Source of the DNA: Akkermansia muciniphila
Lineage (GTDB): Bacteria; Verrucomicrobiota; Verrucomicrobiia; Verrucomicrobiales; Akkermansiaceae
NCBI RefSeq assembly: GCF_040616545.1
Contig: NZ_CP156688.1
Span: 2,108,001-2,172,000 of the forward strand
Reading direction: 5' to 3'
Length of the DNA: 64,000 bases
The position numbers and the translations under genes were made by a program. Shown in pieces: positions 35,288-45,374 of the stretch (position 1 is the stretch's first letter; the number at the start of each line of letters is the position of its first letter). Below the pieces are notes generated by a model. It saw only the letters and a list, made by a program, of their open reading frames with translations, was not told the origin of the DNA and did no database searches.

Positions 35288-37093
35288 ATGGGAAGGATTG
35301 ATGAAGACAGCATCCGGCGCGTTCTGGAAGCCACGAACATTGTAGATGTGGTGGGTTCCTACCTTTCCCTGAAAAGGGCAGGGTCCCGCTGGAAGGCGTG
35401 CTGCCCGTTCCACAATGAGAAAACGCCTTCCTTCATCGTGGACCAGACCCGGCAGAACTTCAAATGCTTCGGCTGCGGGGAAGGGGGGTCCGCCATCACC
35501 TTCGTGATGAAGATGGAGAACCTGGGCTTTGCGGATACCGTGCGGCGTCTGGCGGAAAAAGCCGGAATCACCATTGCGGAAGAGGTGTATGACGCCGCGG
35601 AGGAAAAGCGGCGCAAGGCGCGCACCGCCCTGCTGGTAGCCCACAAGAAGGCGGCTGAATTTTTCCACAAGCTTCTGCTCCGTTCGCCAAAGGCGGCGGA
35701 GGCCAGGGCCTACCTGAATTCCCGCGGCTACGGGGCGGACATGGCCAAGCGCTGGCAGGTGGGCTGGGCGCCGGATTCCTCCCGGGAGTTCCTGGCCTGG
35801 GCAGGCACGGAGGGCCTGCCGGACCAGGTGCTGATAGATGCGGGCCTTGCCAACCGCGGAGAGAGGGGGGACCTGTACGCCCGTTTCCGGGACAGGCTGA
35901 TGTTCCCCATCAACAACGTGTACGGGGAGTGCGTGGCGTTCTCCGGCCGCATCCTGCGCGCCCAGGAAAACGTGGGCAAGTATGTCAACTCCCCGGAGAC
36001 GGCCATTTTCAAGAAAGGGGACGTGGTGTTTGCGCTGGACAGGGCGCGCGGCCCCATGGGGAAGACGGGAAAGGCCCTGTTGTGCGAAGGGCAGATTGAC
36101 GTCATCGCCTGCCATGAAGCGGGGCTTTCCTTTGCCGTGGCTCCGCTGGGGACGGCGTTCACGCCGGAGCACGCCAGGATTCTTTCACGCTATGCCTCCC
36201 GGATTGTGCTGTGCTTTGACGCGGACAAGGCGGGCATGGCGGCGGCGGACCGCGCGTTCAGGGAACTGGCCCCCTTCGGCAAGGATATTTTTCTGGTGAA
36301 TTTGCCCGCGGGGGATGATCCGGACTCCTTCATGAAGAGGGAAGGGAAGGAAGTTTTTTCGGAAATGGTGGAGCAGGCTCATTCCTTCTTTGAAGTCCGC
36401 ATTGAACGCGCCCGGGAACGGGGGCTGCTGAATGACGCCGGCTCCAGCGCCGCCTTTGCCCGTGAGCTGACGTCCCTGCTGGCCTGCATGAGCGACCCTG
36501 TGGCGCGTGACCTGGCCACGGCGGACATCGCCGCGCGCATGCGCATGACGGCGGACAACCTGCGCGGCGCGGTGAGAACGGCGGGCAGGCGCCGGGAGAG
36601 GGAAAAGACCCAGTCCGCGGGCCGTTCCGCGCCGGAGCAGGATGTTCCGCAGGTGCTGCCTCCCGTGAAGATGAACCGGGCGGTGGCCGTGCTCTGCGAG
36701 TTGTCCCTTCAGAACGCGCGGGCGCAAAGCCTCATCGTGGACCGCATTGAGGAATTGCTGGAACCCATGCGGATGCTGCAAGGCGGGGAAATCCTGAAAA
36801 AAATCCTGGCCCGGCTGCCTTCTCCGGACAGTCCCGCGGCCATCCAGGCCTTTCTGGCGTCCCTTCCCCAGCCGGAACGGGACGCCCTGCACCTGCTGAA
36901 TCTGGACCCGGTGCCCATTCCGGATGTGGACAGGAGCGTTCAGGAGGCCTGTTCCGGCATTGCGAAGGCTGCGCTGGAAAGGCACATCGCCTCCCTGAAA
37001 GCGGAGATTGCGGACCCCTCCACGGATGCCGCCAGAAAGCTGGAGTTATCCAAACTTAGTGTTGACTTGAAGCGTTTACTAGGTACAATGTAG
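35288..37093 (+). CDS. dnaG: DNA primase
   Basis: A 601-residue primase that makes RNA primers at the replication fork. The CHC2 zinc finger uses Cys39, His42, Cys60 and Cys63 (CPFHNEKTPSF and FKCFGCGEGG). The RNA polymerase core follows, and the TOPRIM motifs are visible as LLCEGQIDVIACHEAG and VLCFDADKAGMAAADRAF. The C-terminal helicase-binding region (about 440-601) is poorly conserved, as usual. rpoD follows 58 bases after the stop, the familiar dnaG-rpoD macromolecular synthesis arrangement; a promoter for rpoD lies within the last bases of this gene. Confidence 0.96.
   Translation: MGRIDEDSIRRVLEATNIVDVVGSYLSLKRAGSRWKACCPFHNEKTPSFIVDQTRQNFKCFGCGEGGSAITFVMKMENLGFADTVRRLAEKAGITIAEEVYDAAEEKRRKARTALLVAHKKAAEFFHKLLLRSPKAAEARAYLNSRGYGADMAKRWQVGWAPDSSREFLAWAGTEGLPDQVLIDAGLANRGERGDLYARFRDRLMFPINNVYGECVAFSGRILRAQENVGKYVNSPETAIFKKGDVVFALDRARGPMGKTGKALLCEGQIDVIACHEAGLSFAVAPLGTAFTPEHARILSRYASRIVLCFDADKAGMAAADRAFRELAPFGKDIFLVNLPAGDDPDSFMKREGKEVFSEMVEQAHSFFEVRIERARERGLLNDAGSSAAFARELTSLLACMSDPVARDLATADIAARMRMTADNLRGAVRTAGRRREREKTQSAGRSAPEQDVPQVLPPVKMNRAVAVLCELSLQNARAQSLIVDRIEELLEPMRMLQGGEILKKILARLPSPDSPAAIQAFLASLPQPERDALHLLNLDPVPIPDVDRSVQEACSGIAKAALERHIASLKAEIADPSTDAARKLELSKLSVDLKRLLGTM
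37062..37089 (+). promoter_or_regulatory. Internal promoter of rpoD at the end of dnaG
   Basis: TTGACT (37062-37067), 16 bases, TACAAT (37084-37089), close to the housekeeping consensus. A second TATAAT lies at 37117-37122. Either could make rpoD partly independent of dnaG. Confidence 0.55.
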
Positions 37094-37151
37094 TGCTTCG
37101 ATACCTCCGGGTATTGTATAATGGTGAATTGTGCCCTCTTCTTTTCAAGAT

Positions 37152-39224
37152 ATGTCCAAATCCGGTGACCCATCCTCCTCTTCTCCCAAGAAGACTTCCG
37201 CCAGCAAAAAAGCTTCTGAATCCAAGGAAAAAATAGCGGCCAAGCCTGCCGCAAAAACTTCCAAAACCACTCCCAAGGCGGCACCTGCCAAAAAAGCCCC
37301 CGCCAAGGCTGCCGCTCCGGCGGCCAAAAAGCCCGCAGCCGCCAAGCCCGCTGCGGAAAAGAAGGCCCCGGTGAAAAAGGCTGCCCCGGCCTCTGCGGCC
37401 AAGAAGACTGCGGTACCTGCTAAAAAGGCCCCCGCCGCCGCTCCGGCCAAAAAAACGGCTGCCCCTGCCGCAGCCGGGAAGACCCCGGCCAAGCCTGCGG
37501 AAAAGAAACCTGCGGAGAAGAAGTCCGCCAAGGCGGAAGCTCCCAAGAAATTGAGCGAAATCCTGGAAGAGGAACGCAAGAGGGCTGCCAGCCGCAAGAT
37601 CACGAATCCGATTGACGCCCCGGAAATCCAGGAAAAAATCCGTGAACTGATCAAGCTTGCCAAGGAGCAGGGATACCTGACCTTTGACGACATTAATGAC
37701 TCCCTTCCCAACGACATTGTTGACCAGCAGGATTACGAGGCCATCATGGACCGCCTGCGCAGCATGGCGTTTGACATCATTGACGCGTCCGACGTGGACA
37801 GCTACACGGACCGCACCCGCATCAACACGGAGGAAGAGGACGAAGAGGAAAAGCTGGAAGCCAAGATGGACATTCTGGACGATCCCGTCCGCATGTACCT
37901 GAAGCAGATGGGCCAGGTTTCCCTGCTCACCCGTGAAGAGGAAGTGGCCATCTCCAAGAGGATTGAGGACGCGGAACAGAACGTCCAGCGCTGCGTGCAC
38001 CGCTTCGGCTTCATTGCGAACGCCTATCTGGACGTGGCCTACCGCCTGCTTGACAACGAGGAACGCTTTGACCGCGTCATCCTGGACAAGAAGATTGACT
38101 CGCGGGAACGCTACATGAAGGGCCTCGCCCAGCTCTGCGCCCAGATCCAGCAGACCCATCAGGACGCTTCCAGCGCCTTCCGCAAGCTGTACCGCAGCCG
38201 GGAGGCCGCCAAATCCGTGAAAGCGCGCCAGGCGGAGTTTGACAAGATTGCCGGCGTGCTGGTGAAGCTCTTCGGCCGCCTGTACTTCAAGCACAAGGTG
38301 ATTGAAGATTTCTGCTCCATGATTGACGAGGCCCGCGACCGCGTGCTCCGCATGCAGAAGAAGGTGGCCCAGGACCCGGAAAACAAGGAACAGAAGGAAC
38401 ACCTTGCGGAGCTGGAACTGCGCATGTGGATGACGGCGGATGAAATGACGGAAGCCTACCAGGAACTCCGCAAATGGCTCCGCGAAGCCCGCAGGGCCAA
38501 GGACGAGATGGTGGAAGCCAACCTGCGCCTGGTCATCTCCATTGCCAAGAAGTATACCAACCGCGGCCTTTCCTTCCTGGACCTGATCCAGGAGGGCAAC
38601 ATGGGCCTGATGAAGGCGGTGGAAAAGTTTGAATACCGCCGCGGCTACAAATTCTCCACGTACGCCACCTGGTGGATCCGCCAGGCCATTACCCGTTCTA
38701 TTGCGGACCAGGCCCGCACCATCCGCATTCCCGTGCACATGATTGAAACCATCAACAAACTGATGCGTGTTCAGAAACAATTGGTGCAGGAATACGGGCG
38801 CGAACCCACGCCGGAGGAAATCGCGGAGGAAATCCACCTTCCCGTGGAACGCGTGCGTTCCGTGCTGAAGATGGCCCAGCAGCCCATTTCCCTGCAAGCC
38901 CCTGTAGGGGATTCCGACGATACCTCCTTTGGCGACTTCATTGAGGACAAGGCAGCGGAAAACCCCATGGAGGAAGCCTCCTTCTCCTTCCTGAAGGAAA
39001 AGATCAAGGATGTGCTGGACACCCTCACGGACCGCGAGCGCGAGGTCATTGAACAGCGCTTCGGCCTCCGGGACGGCAGCCCTCGCACTCTGGAGGAAGT
39101 GGGCCGCCAGTTCAGCGTCACGCGCGAACGTATCCGCCAGATTGAAGCCAAGGCCCTCCGCAAGCTGCGCCACCCCACGCGCATCAGCAAGATCAAGGGA
39201 TTCCTGGAAATGACGGAATCCTGA
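37152..39224 (+). CDS. rpoD: RNA polymerase primary sigma factor with a Lys/Ala/Pro-rich N-terminal extension
   Basis: About 690 residues. The first 130 or so are low complexity, built of [11 protein letters not shown] and KKPA-like units, resembling the tail of histone H1. Then come region 1.1 ([21 protein letters not shown]), region 1.2 ([21 protein letters not shown]), a non-conserved insert, region 2 ([20 protein letters not shown] and [17 protein letters not shown]), region 3 and region 4 ([34 protein letters not shown]). It directs the polymerase to housekeeping promoters. ATG at 37152 (MSKSGDPSS) is preferred to a GTG at 37131; neither has a good Shine-Dalgarno site. Confidence 0.96.
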   Translation: MSKSGDPSSSSPKKTSASKKASESKEKIAAKPAAKTSKTTPKAAPAKKAPAKAAAPAAKKPAAAKPAAEKKAPVKKAAPASAAKKTAVPAKKAPAAAPAKKTAAPAAAGKTPAKPAEKKPAEKKSAKAEAPKKLSEILEEERKRAASRKITNPIDAPEIQEKIRELIKLAKEQGYLTFDDINDSLPNDIVDQQDYEAIMDRLRSMAFDIIDASDVDSYTDRTRINTEEEDEEEKLEAKMDILDDPVRMYLKQMGQVSLLTREEEVAISKRIEDAEQNVQRCVHRFGFIANAYLDVAYRLLDNEERFDRVILDKKIDSRERYMKGLAQLCAQIQQTHQDASSAFRKLYRSREAAKSVKARQAEFDKIAGVLVKLFGRLYFKHKVIEDFCSMIDEARDRVLRMQKKVAQDPENKEQKEHLAELELRMWMTADEMTEAYQELRKWLREARRAKDEMVEANLRLVISIAKKYTNRGLSFLDLIQEGNMGLMKAVEKFEYRRGYKFSTYATWWIRQAITRSIADQARTIRIPVHMIETINKLMRVQKQLVQEYGREPTPEEIAEEIHLPVERVRSVLKMAQQPISLQAPVGDSDDTSFGDFIEDKAAENPMEEASFSFLKEKIKDVLDTLTDREREVIEQRFGLRDGSPRTLEEVGRQFSVTRERIRQIEAKALRKLRHPTRISKIKGFLEMTES

Positions 39225-39262
39225 CCGGATTTACGCCGCATGCCGTGCTACGCTCCAGGGTC

Positions 39263-39994
39263 ATGAAGACCTGCGTGGCCGCGGCATGCGGCATTTTTAT
39301 GTTACTGGCTTCCTGTTCCGGCACCGGGGACTTCAAGCCCGCGTTCAACCAGCCGCTCCAGCCCGTGATGCAGCCGGGCTTTGTTTATGTGGACCAGGTG
39401 GCCCCGCTGGTGAAAACCAACCTGAAGTATGCCGGTTATGACAACTTTGTGGGGCGTCCGCTGGACGGCTACCACGGCAGGCGCGCCATCCTGCGCACGC
39501 AGACGGCGCGCGCCCTGAAAAAAGTCTCGGAAGACCTGTACAGGCAGGGCTATGTGCTGGAAATTTATGACGCCTACCGTCCCCATACCGCCGTGCTGGA
39601 CATCTGCAAATGGGGCGCGGACGCGGGTGACCAGAAGATGAAGGCCAGGTATTACCCGAACATTGACAAGGCAAAGGTATTCGGGGACCACTATGTGCGC
39701 GATTTCTCGGAACATTCCCGCGGCGTGGCCGTGGACGTCTCCCTGCTGTACGCCAAAACCGGAAAGCCTGTGGACATGGGCGGCCATCATGACCTGCTGG
39801 ACCCCAGCTCCGCTACGGACAGCCCCCTGGTGACTCCGGTCCAGCACCGGAACCGGATGATTCTGAAAAAGGCATTTGAAAAACAGGGGTTTGCCAATTA
39901 TTCCCCGGAATGGTGGCACTACCGCCTGCTGAATGAACCGGCGCCCTCCCTGCATTATTACTTTCCGGTGTGGGACGGCATGGCCGCGCGGTAG
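39263..39994 (+). CDS. VanX/DdpX-type D-alanyl-D-alanine dipeptidase, lipoprotein
   Basis: A 243-residue M15D-family zinc peptidase with a lipoprotein signal (MKTCVAAACGIFMLLAS then Cys18). Zinc and catalytic residues are visible in SEHSRGVAVDVSLL (His and Asp) and SPEWWHYRLL (catalytic Glu and zinc His), with LEIYDAYRPHTAV upstream, the conserved YRP motif. VanX-type enzymes cleave D-Ala-D-Ala; in non-resistant bacteria (DdpX) they recycle it from cell wall turnover, and the outer membrane or periplasmic anchoring here fits this. No vanH, vanA or dipeptide permease is nearby, so I do not infer glycopeptide resistance. ATG at 39263 is chosen over 39245 because it gives a clean signal. Confidence 0.88.
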   Translation: MKTCVAAACGIFMLLASCSGTGDFKPAFNQPLQPVMQPGFVYVDQVAPLVKTNLKYAGYDNFVGRPLDGYHGRRAILRTQTARALKKVSEDLYRQGYVLEIYDAYRPHTAVLDICKWGADAGDQKMKARYYPNIDKAKVFGDHYVRDFSEHSRGVAVDVSLLYAKTGKPVDMGGHHDLLDPSSATDSPLVTPVQHRNRMILKKAFEKQGFANYSPEWWHYRLLNEPAPSLHYYFPVWDGMAAR

Positions 39995-40034
39995 GCGCTG
40001 ACACGTCCGCTGTCACGGACGCGCATTTTATCCT

Positions 40035-40079
40035 TTGATTTTTTCCCGGTGGAAATAGGATAACAGAATACTGTAGAAT
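40035..40079 (+). promoter_or_regulatory. Candidate promoter of the DoxDA gene
   Basis: TAGAAT (40074-40079) ends eight bases before the ATG at 40088. The matching -35 is poor (GGAAAT at 40051-40056). An upstream TTGATT (40035-40040) with GATAAC 18 bases later is an alternative. Confidence 0.3.
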
Positions 40080-40087
40080 TTGACCAG

Positions 40088-41140
40088 ATGAAAGAAGAAC
40101 GTTTCCATGATTCCTCCCTCCAGCCTGAGGCCTACCGCTGGGCCGCGGTGATAGCCCTTCCTCTCCGCCTGGTGGTGGGCTGGACGTATTTCTCCGCTTT
40201 CTGGCGCCGCCTAGTTCTGGAAAACAAGCTGATCCCGGAAGACCCGGGCTACATCGGCGTCAAATTCAACCATTTTCTGCCCAATGCTCTGGGAATCAAG
40301 CCGGTCATTGAGTATCTGGTGACGCACCCGTCTGAACTCTGGTGGTTCATGGCGGCGTTCACCATCATTGAATTCCTGGTAGGGCTAATGCTCATGCTGG
40401 GGCTGCTGACGCGTCTGGCGGCCGTAGGCGTTTTCTCCCTGGCGCTGGGGATTCTGCTGGGTTCCGGGTGGCTGGGGACCACCTGCCTGGATGAATGGCA
40501 GATAGGCATTCTGGGAATGTGCGCCGGGCTTCTCCTCTTCCTGACGGGTGGCGGTTCCTGCTCCCTGGACCGCAAGCTGGCGCAGCTCCCATGCTGCACT
40601 CGCCGGGCCTCCCTGTTTGCGTGGGTGGCGTCCGGTCCGCTGCCGCTGGGGTACCGGAAGCTGGCTAAGGTTTCCATCTGGTCCGCCGTGTTCATGATGT
40701 TCGTCACGCTGGGAACCAACCAGTTCTTCCATGGCGGGGTTTGGGGGCCGCTCCATAACAAGTCCGTGAAGCCTCTGCTGGAAGTAAGCGGGGCTTCCCT
40801 GTCCGAGGATGGCCTGCGCTTCAACGTATACCGCACGGAGGGCGTGGACACCTACGGTTCCTTCCTGGTCCGCGTCCGGCTGACGGACGGACAGGGAAAT
40901 ACCCTGTGGAAGATGGAGGCGGACGAGCTTTCCGCCCTCCCTCCTTCCGCTATTGAAAATAGTTATATCGCGCGGATCAAGCCGGGAGCTTTCGGTCTGG
41001 TTATTCCGCTGGGGGCGAAGGCCGGCGTGACGCTCCCCGCCGCGCTGCCCGTGGTTCCGGAAGGTCCGGTCTCTGTGGTGCTGACGGACGTGAGCGGCAA
41101 GGAATGGTCCGCTCCGGTCCGGAAGGCTGGCGGTGCGTGA
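40088..41140 (+). CDS. DoxD-DoxA fusion (thiosulfate:quinone oxidoreductase-like)
   Basis: A 350-residue protein. The N-terminal part (about 15-165) is a four-helix DoxD/DoxX membrane domain, with the family segment RLVVGWTYFSAFWRR and later GSGWLGTTCLDEWQIGILGMCAGLLLFLTGGG in pieces. A further membrane helix near 200 is followed by a beta-rich DoxA-like domain (about 225-345). In archaea DoxD and DoxA are separate subunits of thiosulfate:quinone oxidoreductase; a single fused chain is known in some anaerobes. The likely reaction is thiosulfate to tetrathionate with electrons to quinone, but many DoxD-like proteins have other functions, so this is a homology inference. Confidence 0.78.
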   Translation: MKEERFHDSSLQPEAYRWAAVIALPLRLVVGWTYFSAFWRRLVLENKLIPEDPGYIGVKFNHFLPNALGIKPVIEYLVTHPSELWWFMAAFTIIEFLVGLMLMLGLLTRLAAVGVFSLALGILLGSGWLGTTCLDEWQIGILGMCAGLLLFLTGGGSCSLDRKLAQLPCCTRRASLFAWVASGPLPLGYRKLAKVSIWSAVFMMFVTLGTNQFFHGGVWGPLHNKSVKPLLEVSGASLSEDGLRFNVYRTEGVDTYGSFLVRVRLTDGQGNTLWKMEADELSALPPSAIENSYIARIKPGAFGLVIPLGAKAGVTLPAALPVVPEGPVSVVLTDVSGKEWSAPVRKAGGA

Positions 41141-41319
41141 GCGGTCCCGGAAGATGGAGAAAGGCAGGATAAGGAGAAGAGTCCCCGTGGGGGAAATTCT
41201 TCCGGGCGGTAAGCGTGTTTGTTCGCGACAAGCTGCTTGTCTTCCGCAGGAACTTCTCTGTTTCAGAAGGATACGTTCATTTCCATCTTGACAAGGGTGA
41301 CGGTGGGGATAAAAGGGGA

Positions 41320-41727
41320 ATGATGAAAACTACCCTGACCATACTCTGTCTTGCCTGCTTTTCGTCCGCTTCTCCGGCGGAAGAAACCTTGAATTCCCTC
41401 CTCAAGGAAAGGGAACAGCTTTTGTCCAGCATGGCTGAACTGGCGCAGGAACAGTACAAGTCCGGCCTTGCCCACTGGGATGCCGTAATCCGGGCCAACG
41501 TGAATTTGCTGGAATTCCGCCGTGACAATGCCGCCTCTCCGGAAGATGCCATTGCCATCCAGAAGGAGCTGGCCAAGTCTCTGGAACAGGCCTTCCGGCT
41601 GGCGGAAAAAGCCTGCGCCTCCAATACGGGTGATAAAATGGAGGTTCTCAGGGCCCGGGACGCATGGCTTGCCGCCAAGTGCACCCTGATGTCCATGGAA
41701 AGCCGTTTGGGCGGGGAGGGGAAATAG
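41320..41727 (+). CDS. Small secreted helical protein, TolC-helix-like
   Basis: About 135 residues with a signal peptide ([20 protein letters not shown]) and a mature part that is nearly all helix. The segment [27 protein letters not shown] resembles the repeated hairpin of TolC-family outer membrane factors (the YxxGxxxxxdvxxAxxxLxxA pattern), but the barrel parts are absent. The purine-rich AAAAGGGGA just before the ATG at 41320/41323 is a clear ribosome binding site, so the longer upstream frame is rejected. No transporter partner is next to it. Function unknown. Confidence 0.7.
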   Translation: MMKTTLTILCLACFSSASPAEETLNSLLKEREQLLSSMAELAQEQYKSGLAHWDAVIRANVNLLEFRRDNAASPEDAIAIQKELAKSLEQAFRLAEKACASNTGDKMEVLRARDAWLAAKCTLMSMESRLGGEGK

Positions 41728-41944
41728 CCGGCTTCCCGCATGGCTTTGTAAATGGCATTTGTTCATGCCGTGCCTCTCCATGCCGCTGCAAGGCGCGCAT
41801 GGCTGTTGTGAATGATGGTTCCCCGTATTGGGAAAGCCCCTGTTTTCTTTCCGGACGCAGGAGGCCAGGGTATCCATGCAGCGTTTGCCGTTGGACGCAT
41901 CCCTTCCGGATGCGGCGGTAAACCGCAACCCATGTTGAAACATC

Positions 41945-42358
41945 ATGTCTGACGAGAAAAATAATGATTCATCCTTCCATTTTCCGGAACCGGATGAAAA
42001 GCAGTTCCTGGAAAAAATGGAACGGCTGGAAGGCAAGCTGGATGATCTGGAGCAGCAAGTGCTCCAGGCTCTGGCTGAAGTGGAAATCCCGAATACCTGG
42101 CTGGAGGAGTGGGAAAAGTTTGCGGACTCCGCGTCTGAACCCGACGAAGGGAAAATCCGGGAGTGGGTGGAAACCCAGCTGGGCAAGCTGAAGGGGTTTG
42201 AAGCCCTGGACCAACTGGAACAGAACCAGATCGCGTCCCTGTATCAGGATGTTCTCCTGTTCTCCCGGGAGATTTTGTCAAGGAAAGAGGAGCTGGGAGG
42301 CACACTCACGGATGAAGAACGTGATGTGCTGAATTATGTTCAAAATTCAATTCGATAA
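41945..42358 (+). CDS. Uncharacterised acidic helical protein upstream of the lipase-like gene
   Basis: A 137-residue soluble protein, strongly acidic and predicted as long helices or coiled coil (EKQFLEKMERLEGKLDDLEQ, then LEEWEKFADSASEPDEGKI). No family recognised. It ends five bases before the lipase-like gene on the same strand, so the two are probably translated together. It could be a chaperone or inhibitor of that hydrolase, which is speculation from position. Confidence 0.7.
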   Translation: MSDEKNNDSSFHFPEPDEKQFLEKMERLEGKLDDLEQQVLQALAEVEIPNTWLEEWEKFADSASEPDEGKIREWVETQLGKLKGFEALDQLEQNQIASLYQDVLLFSREILSRKEELGGTLTDEERDVLNYVQNSIR

Positions 42359-42363
42359 ATACC

Positions 42364-43383
42364 ATGACTCCATTACTTCATCTCAGGCACCTGCTTGATT
42401 TTATTGCGACCAGGTATTTTTCCCACCGGGATGGGAGACGCAGGCTGGATGCCTTTCTCGTTCAGGAAGGCCATGCGGCGCTTCCTCATTATAATTACAT
42501 CATGGAAAGAATTTCGGGGTTGCCTCTGACCCGGCATTCCGCTCTGGTCCAGATATTGGCCGGCATTGTCACGGCCAGGTTAAGTTGCCGCCTTCATTAC
42601 AGGGATAATACGCATTATCCTGCCCGCATTCCCACTTGGGTCACTTTTTCCCGGTACGCCTACCTTAATCCGGGTGCTGGAGGGTACCTGATGGGAATGG
42701 CGCCGCATCCTGACGCAGCCCTTCTGCCGGGCGTTCCATTGGCCTCCCTGAATCATGCTTTCTCTCCTTTTGGCGGTGCAACCGGCTACGATCCCGCCAG
42801 CGGGCATGTCCATGTGCGCCATGGGTTTAATGGCTACATCAAGCAAGAGGCCGACGGGAACGGTGGCTGCAATGTGTATGTGGCGTTTCGCGGGACGGAT
42901 ACGGGACATTGGGGTGTCTTTGCCCCCAATGTATTGACGGATATTTTCCAGTTGTATTCCTGTGATATTTGCTACATTAGGGCGGCGGGGCTGATCCGCC
43001 ATTTGTTGAATAATGTGCCGGGAATAGTGTCCTTGCGGGCCACCGGGCATTCCCTGGGCGGCGGCATGGCCCAATTCGGTGTGGCGGCCAATGTACCGTC
43101 TCCTCTCTTGGTTGGCGGCGTTGCGGTCAATGCTGCGGGTTTATCCGGTAATTCCTTGCGGGTGCTGGGTGCAGCCCATTTGACGGCCGCTGCCGGCGTG
43201 CTGGACCATATAACCACTTACTGTGATCGGGTCAGTACGTATGGCGGAGGATTGGTGGGCGGCCGGTACCGCATCCCCAGGCAGAATGCGCCTCTTTCCA
43301 ACGGCCACGGCATTGCCGATGTAGCCGCCTGTTATATGGCGGCTACAGTGGGAGGAGGAAACATTCCGGCAGATCCCCGTTAG
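42364..43383 (+). CDS. Class 3 lipase-like alpha/beta hydrolase
   Basis: A 339-residue protein with a lipase_3 layout. NVYVAFRGTDT (170-180) is the strand and oxyanion-side motif, TDIFQLYS follows, and the nucleophile elbow is ATGHSLGGGMAQ with Ser230. Asp288 (YCDRVSTYGG) and His315 (NGHGIADVAACY) are well placed for the triad. There is no signal peptide, and the N-terminal 100 residues match nothing I know. Likely substrate is a lipid ester, but a phospholipase, esterase or toxin-type role is equally open. Coupled to the small acidic gene just upstream. Confidence 0.78.
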   Translation: MTPLLHLRHLLDFIATRYFSHRDGRRRLDAFLVQEGHAALPHYNYIMERISGLPLTRHSALVQILAGIVTARLSCRLHYRDNTHYPARIPTWVTFSRYAYLNPGAGGYLMGMAPHPDAALLPGVPLASLNHAFSPFGGATGYDPASGHVHVRHGFNGYIKQEADGNGGCNVYVAFRGTDTGHWGVFAPNVLTDIFQLYSCDICYIRAAGLIRHLLNNVPGIVSLRATGHSLGGGMAQFGVAANVPSPLLVGGVAVNAAGLSGNSLRVLGAAHLTAAAGVLDHITTYCDRVSTYGGGLVGGRYRIPRQNAPLSNGHGIADVAACYMAATVGGGNIPADPR

Positions 43384-43458
43384 CAGAGCGCTGGGTGCCG
43401 GACCGGAAGGCCCTTTGATGCAGTCCCCTCCCGTTCTCATTATTCCCATGAAAAGCGC

Positions 43459-43490
43459 AAGCCGTCCCATTGCCAGCAATGGGACGGCTT
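43459..43490 (-). terminator. Terminator between the lipase-like gene and the RpiB-GlyA gene
   Basis: A perfect 14-bp stem (arms 43459-43472 and 43477-43490, core AAGCCGTCCCATTG) with a 4-nt loop. On the minus strand GCGCTTTTC follows. It lies 22 bases beyond the RpiB-GlyA stop and may serve both convergent genes. Confidence 0.6.
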
Positions 43491-43511
43491 GAACGTGAAA
43501 AGGCAATTCTC

Positions 43512-45212
<1,701 letters not shown>

Positions 45213-45310
45213 TGCTGACGGGCAGGGATTCTGCCTTATTTCACCCCGGCTGGCAAGCCCCGGATTCACTCCGGACCGTTTCAGGATGTACCGGGCCCGG
45301 TATTTCCCCG

Positions 45311-45352
45311 GAAAAAGAGGCGCCCCGGTTTCTGGAGAAAACCGGGGCGCCT
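45311..45352 (-). terminator. Intrinsic terminator of the S41 protease gene
   Basis: A perfect 14-bp stem (arms 45318-45331 and 45339-45352, core AGGCGCCCCGGTTT) with a 7-nt loop, followed on the minus strand by CTCTTTTTCC. It lies about 22 bases after the stop codon. Confidence 0.85.
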
Positions 45353-45374
45353 GGAGAGGGATGTGGAATGGCCG

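Noticed and set aside
37056-39173. A 705-codon minus-strand frame opposite rpoD
   Set aside because: Antisense of the sigma factor; Leu/Gly/Phe-rich translation without family features.
39263-39994. Glycopeptide resistance cluster
   Set aside because: Only a VanX-like gene; no vanH, vanA/B or sensor-regulator genes nearby.
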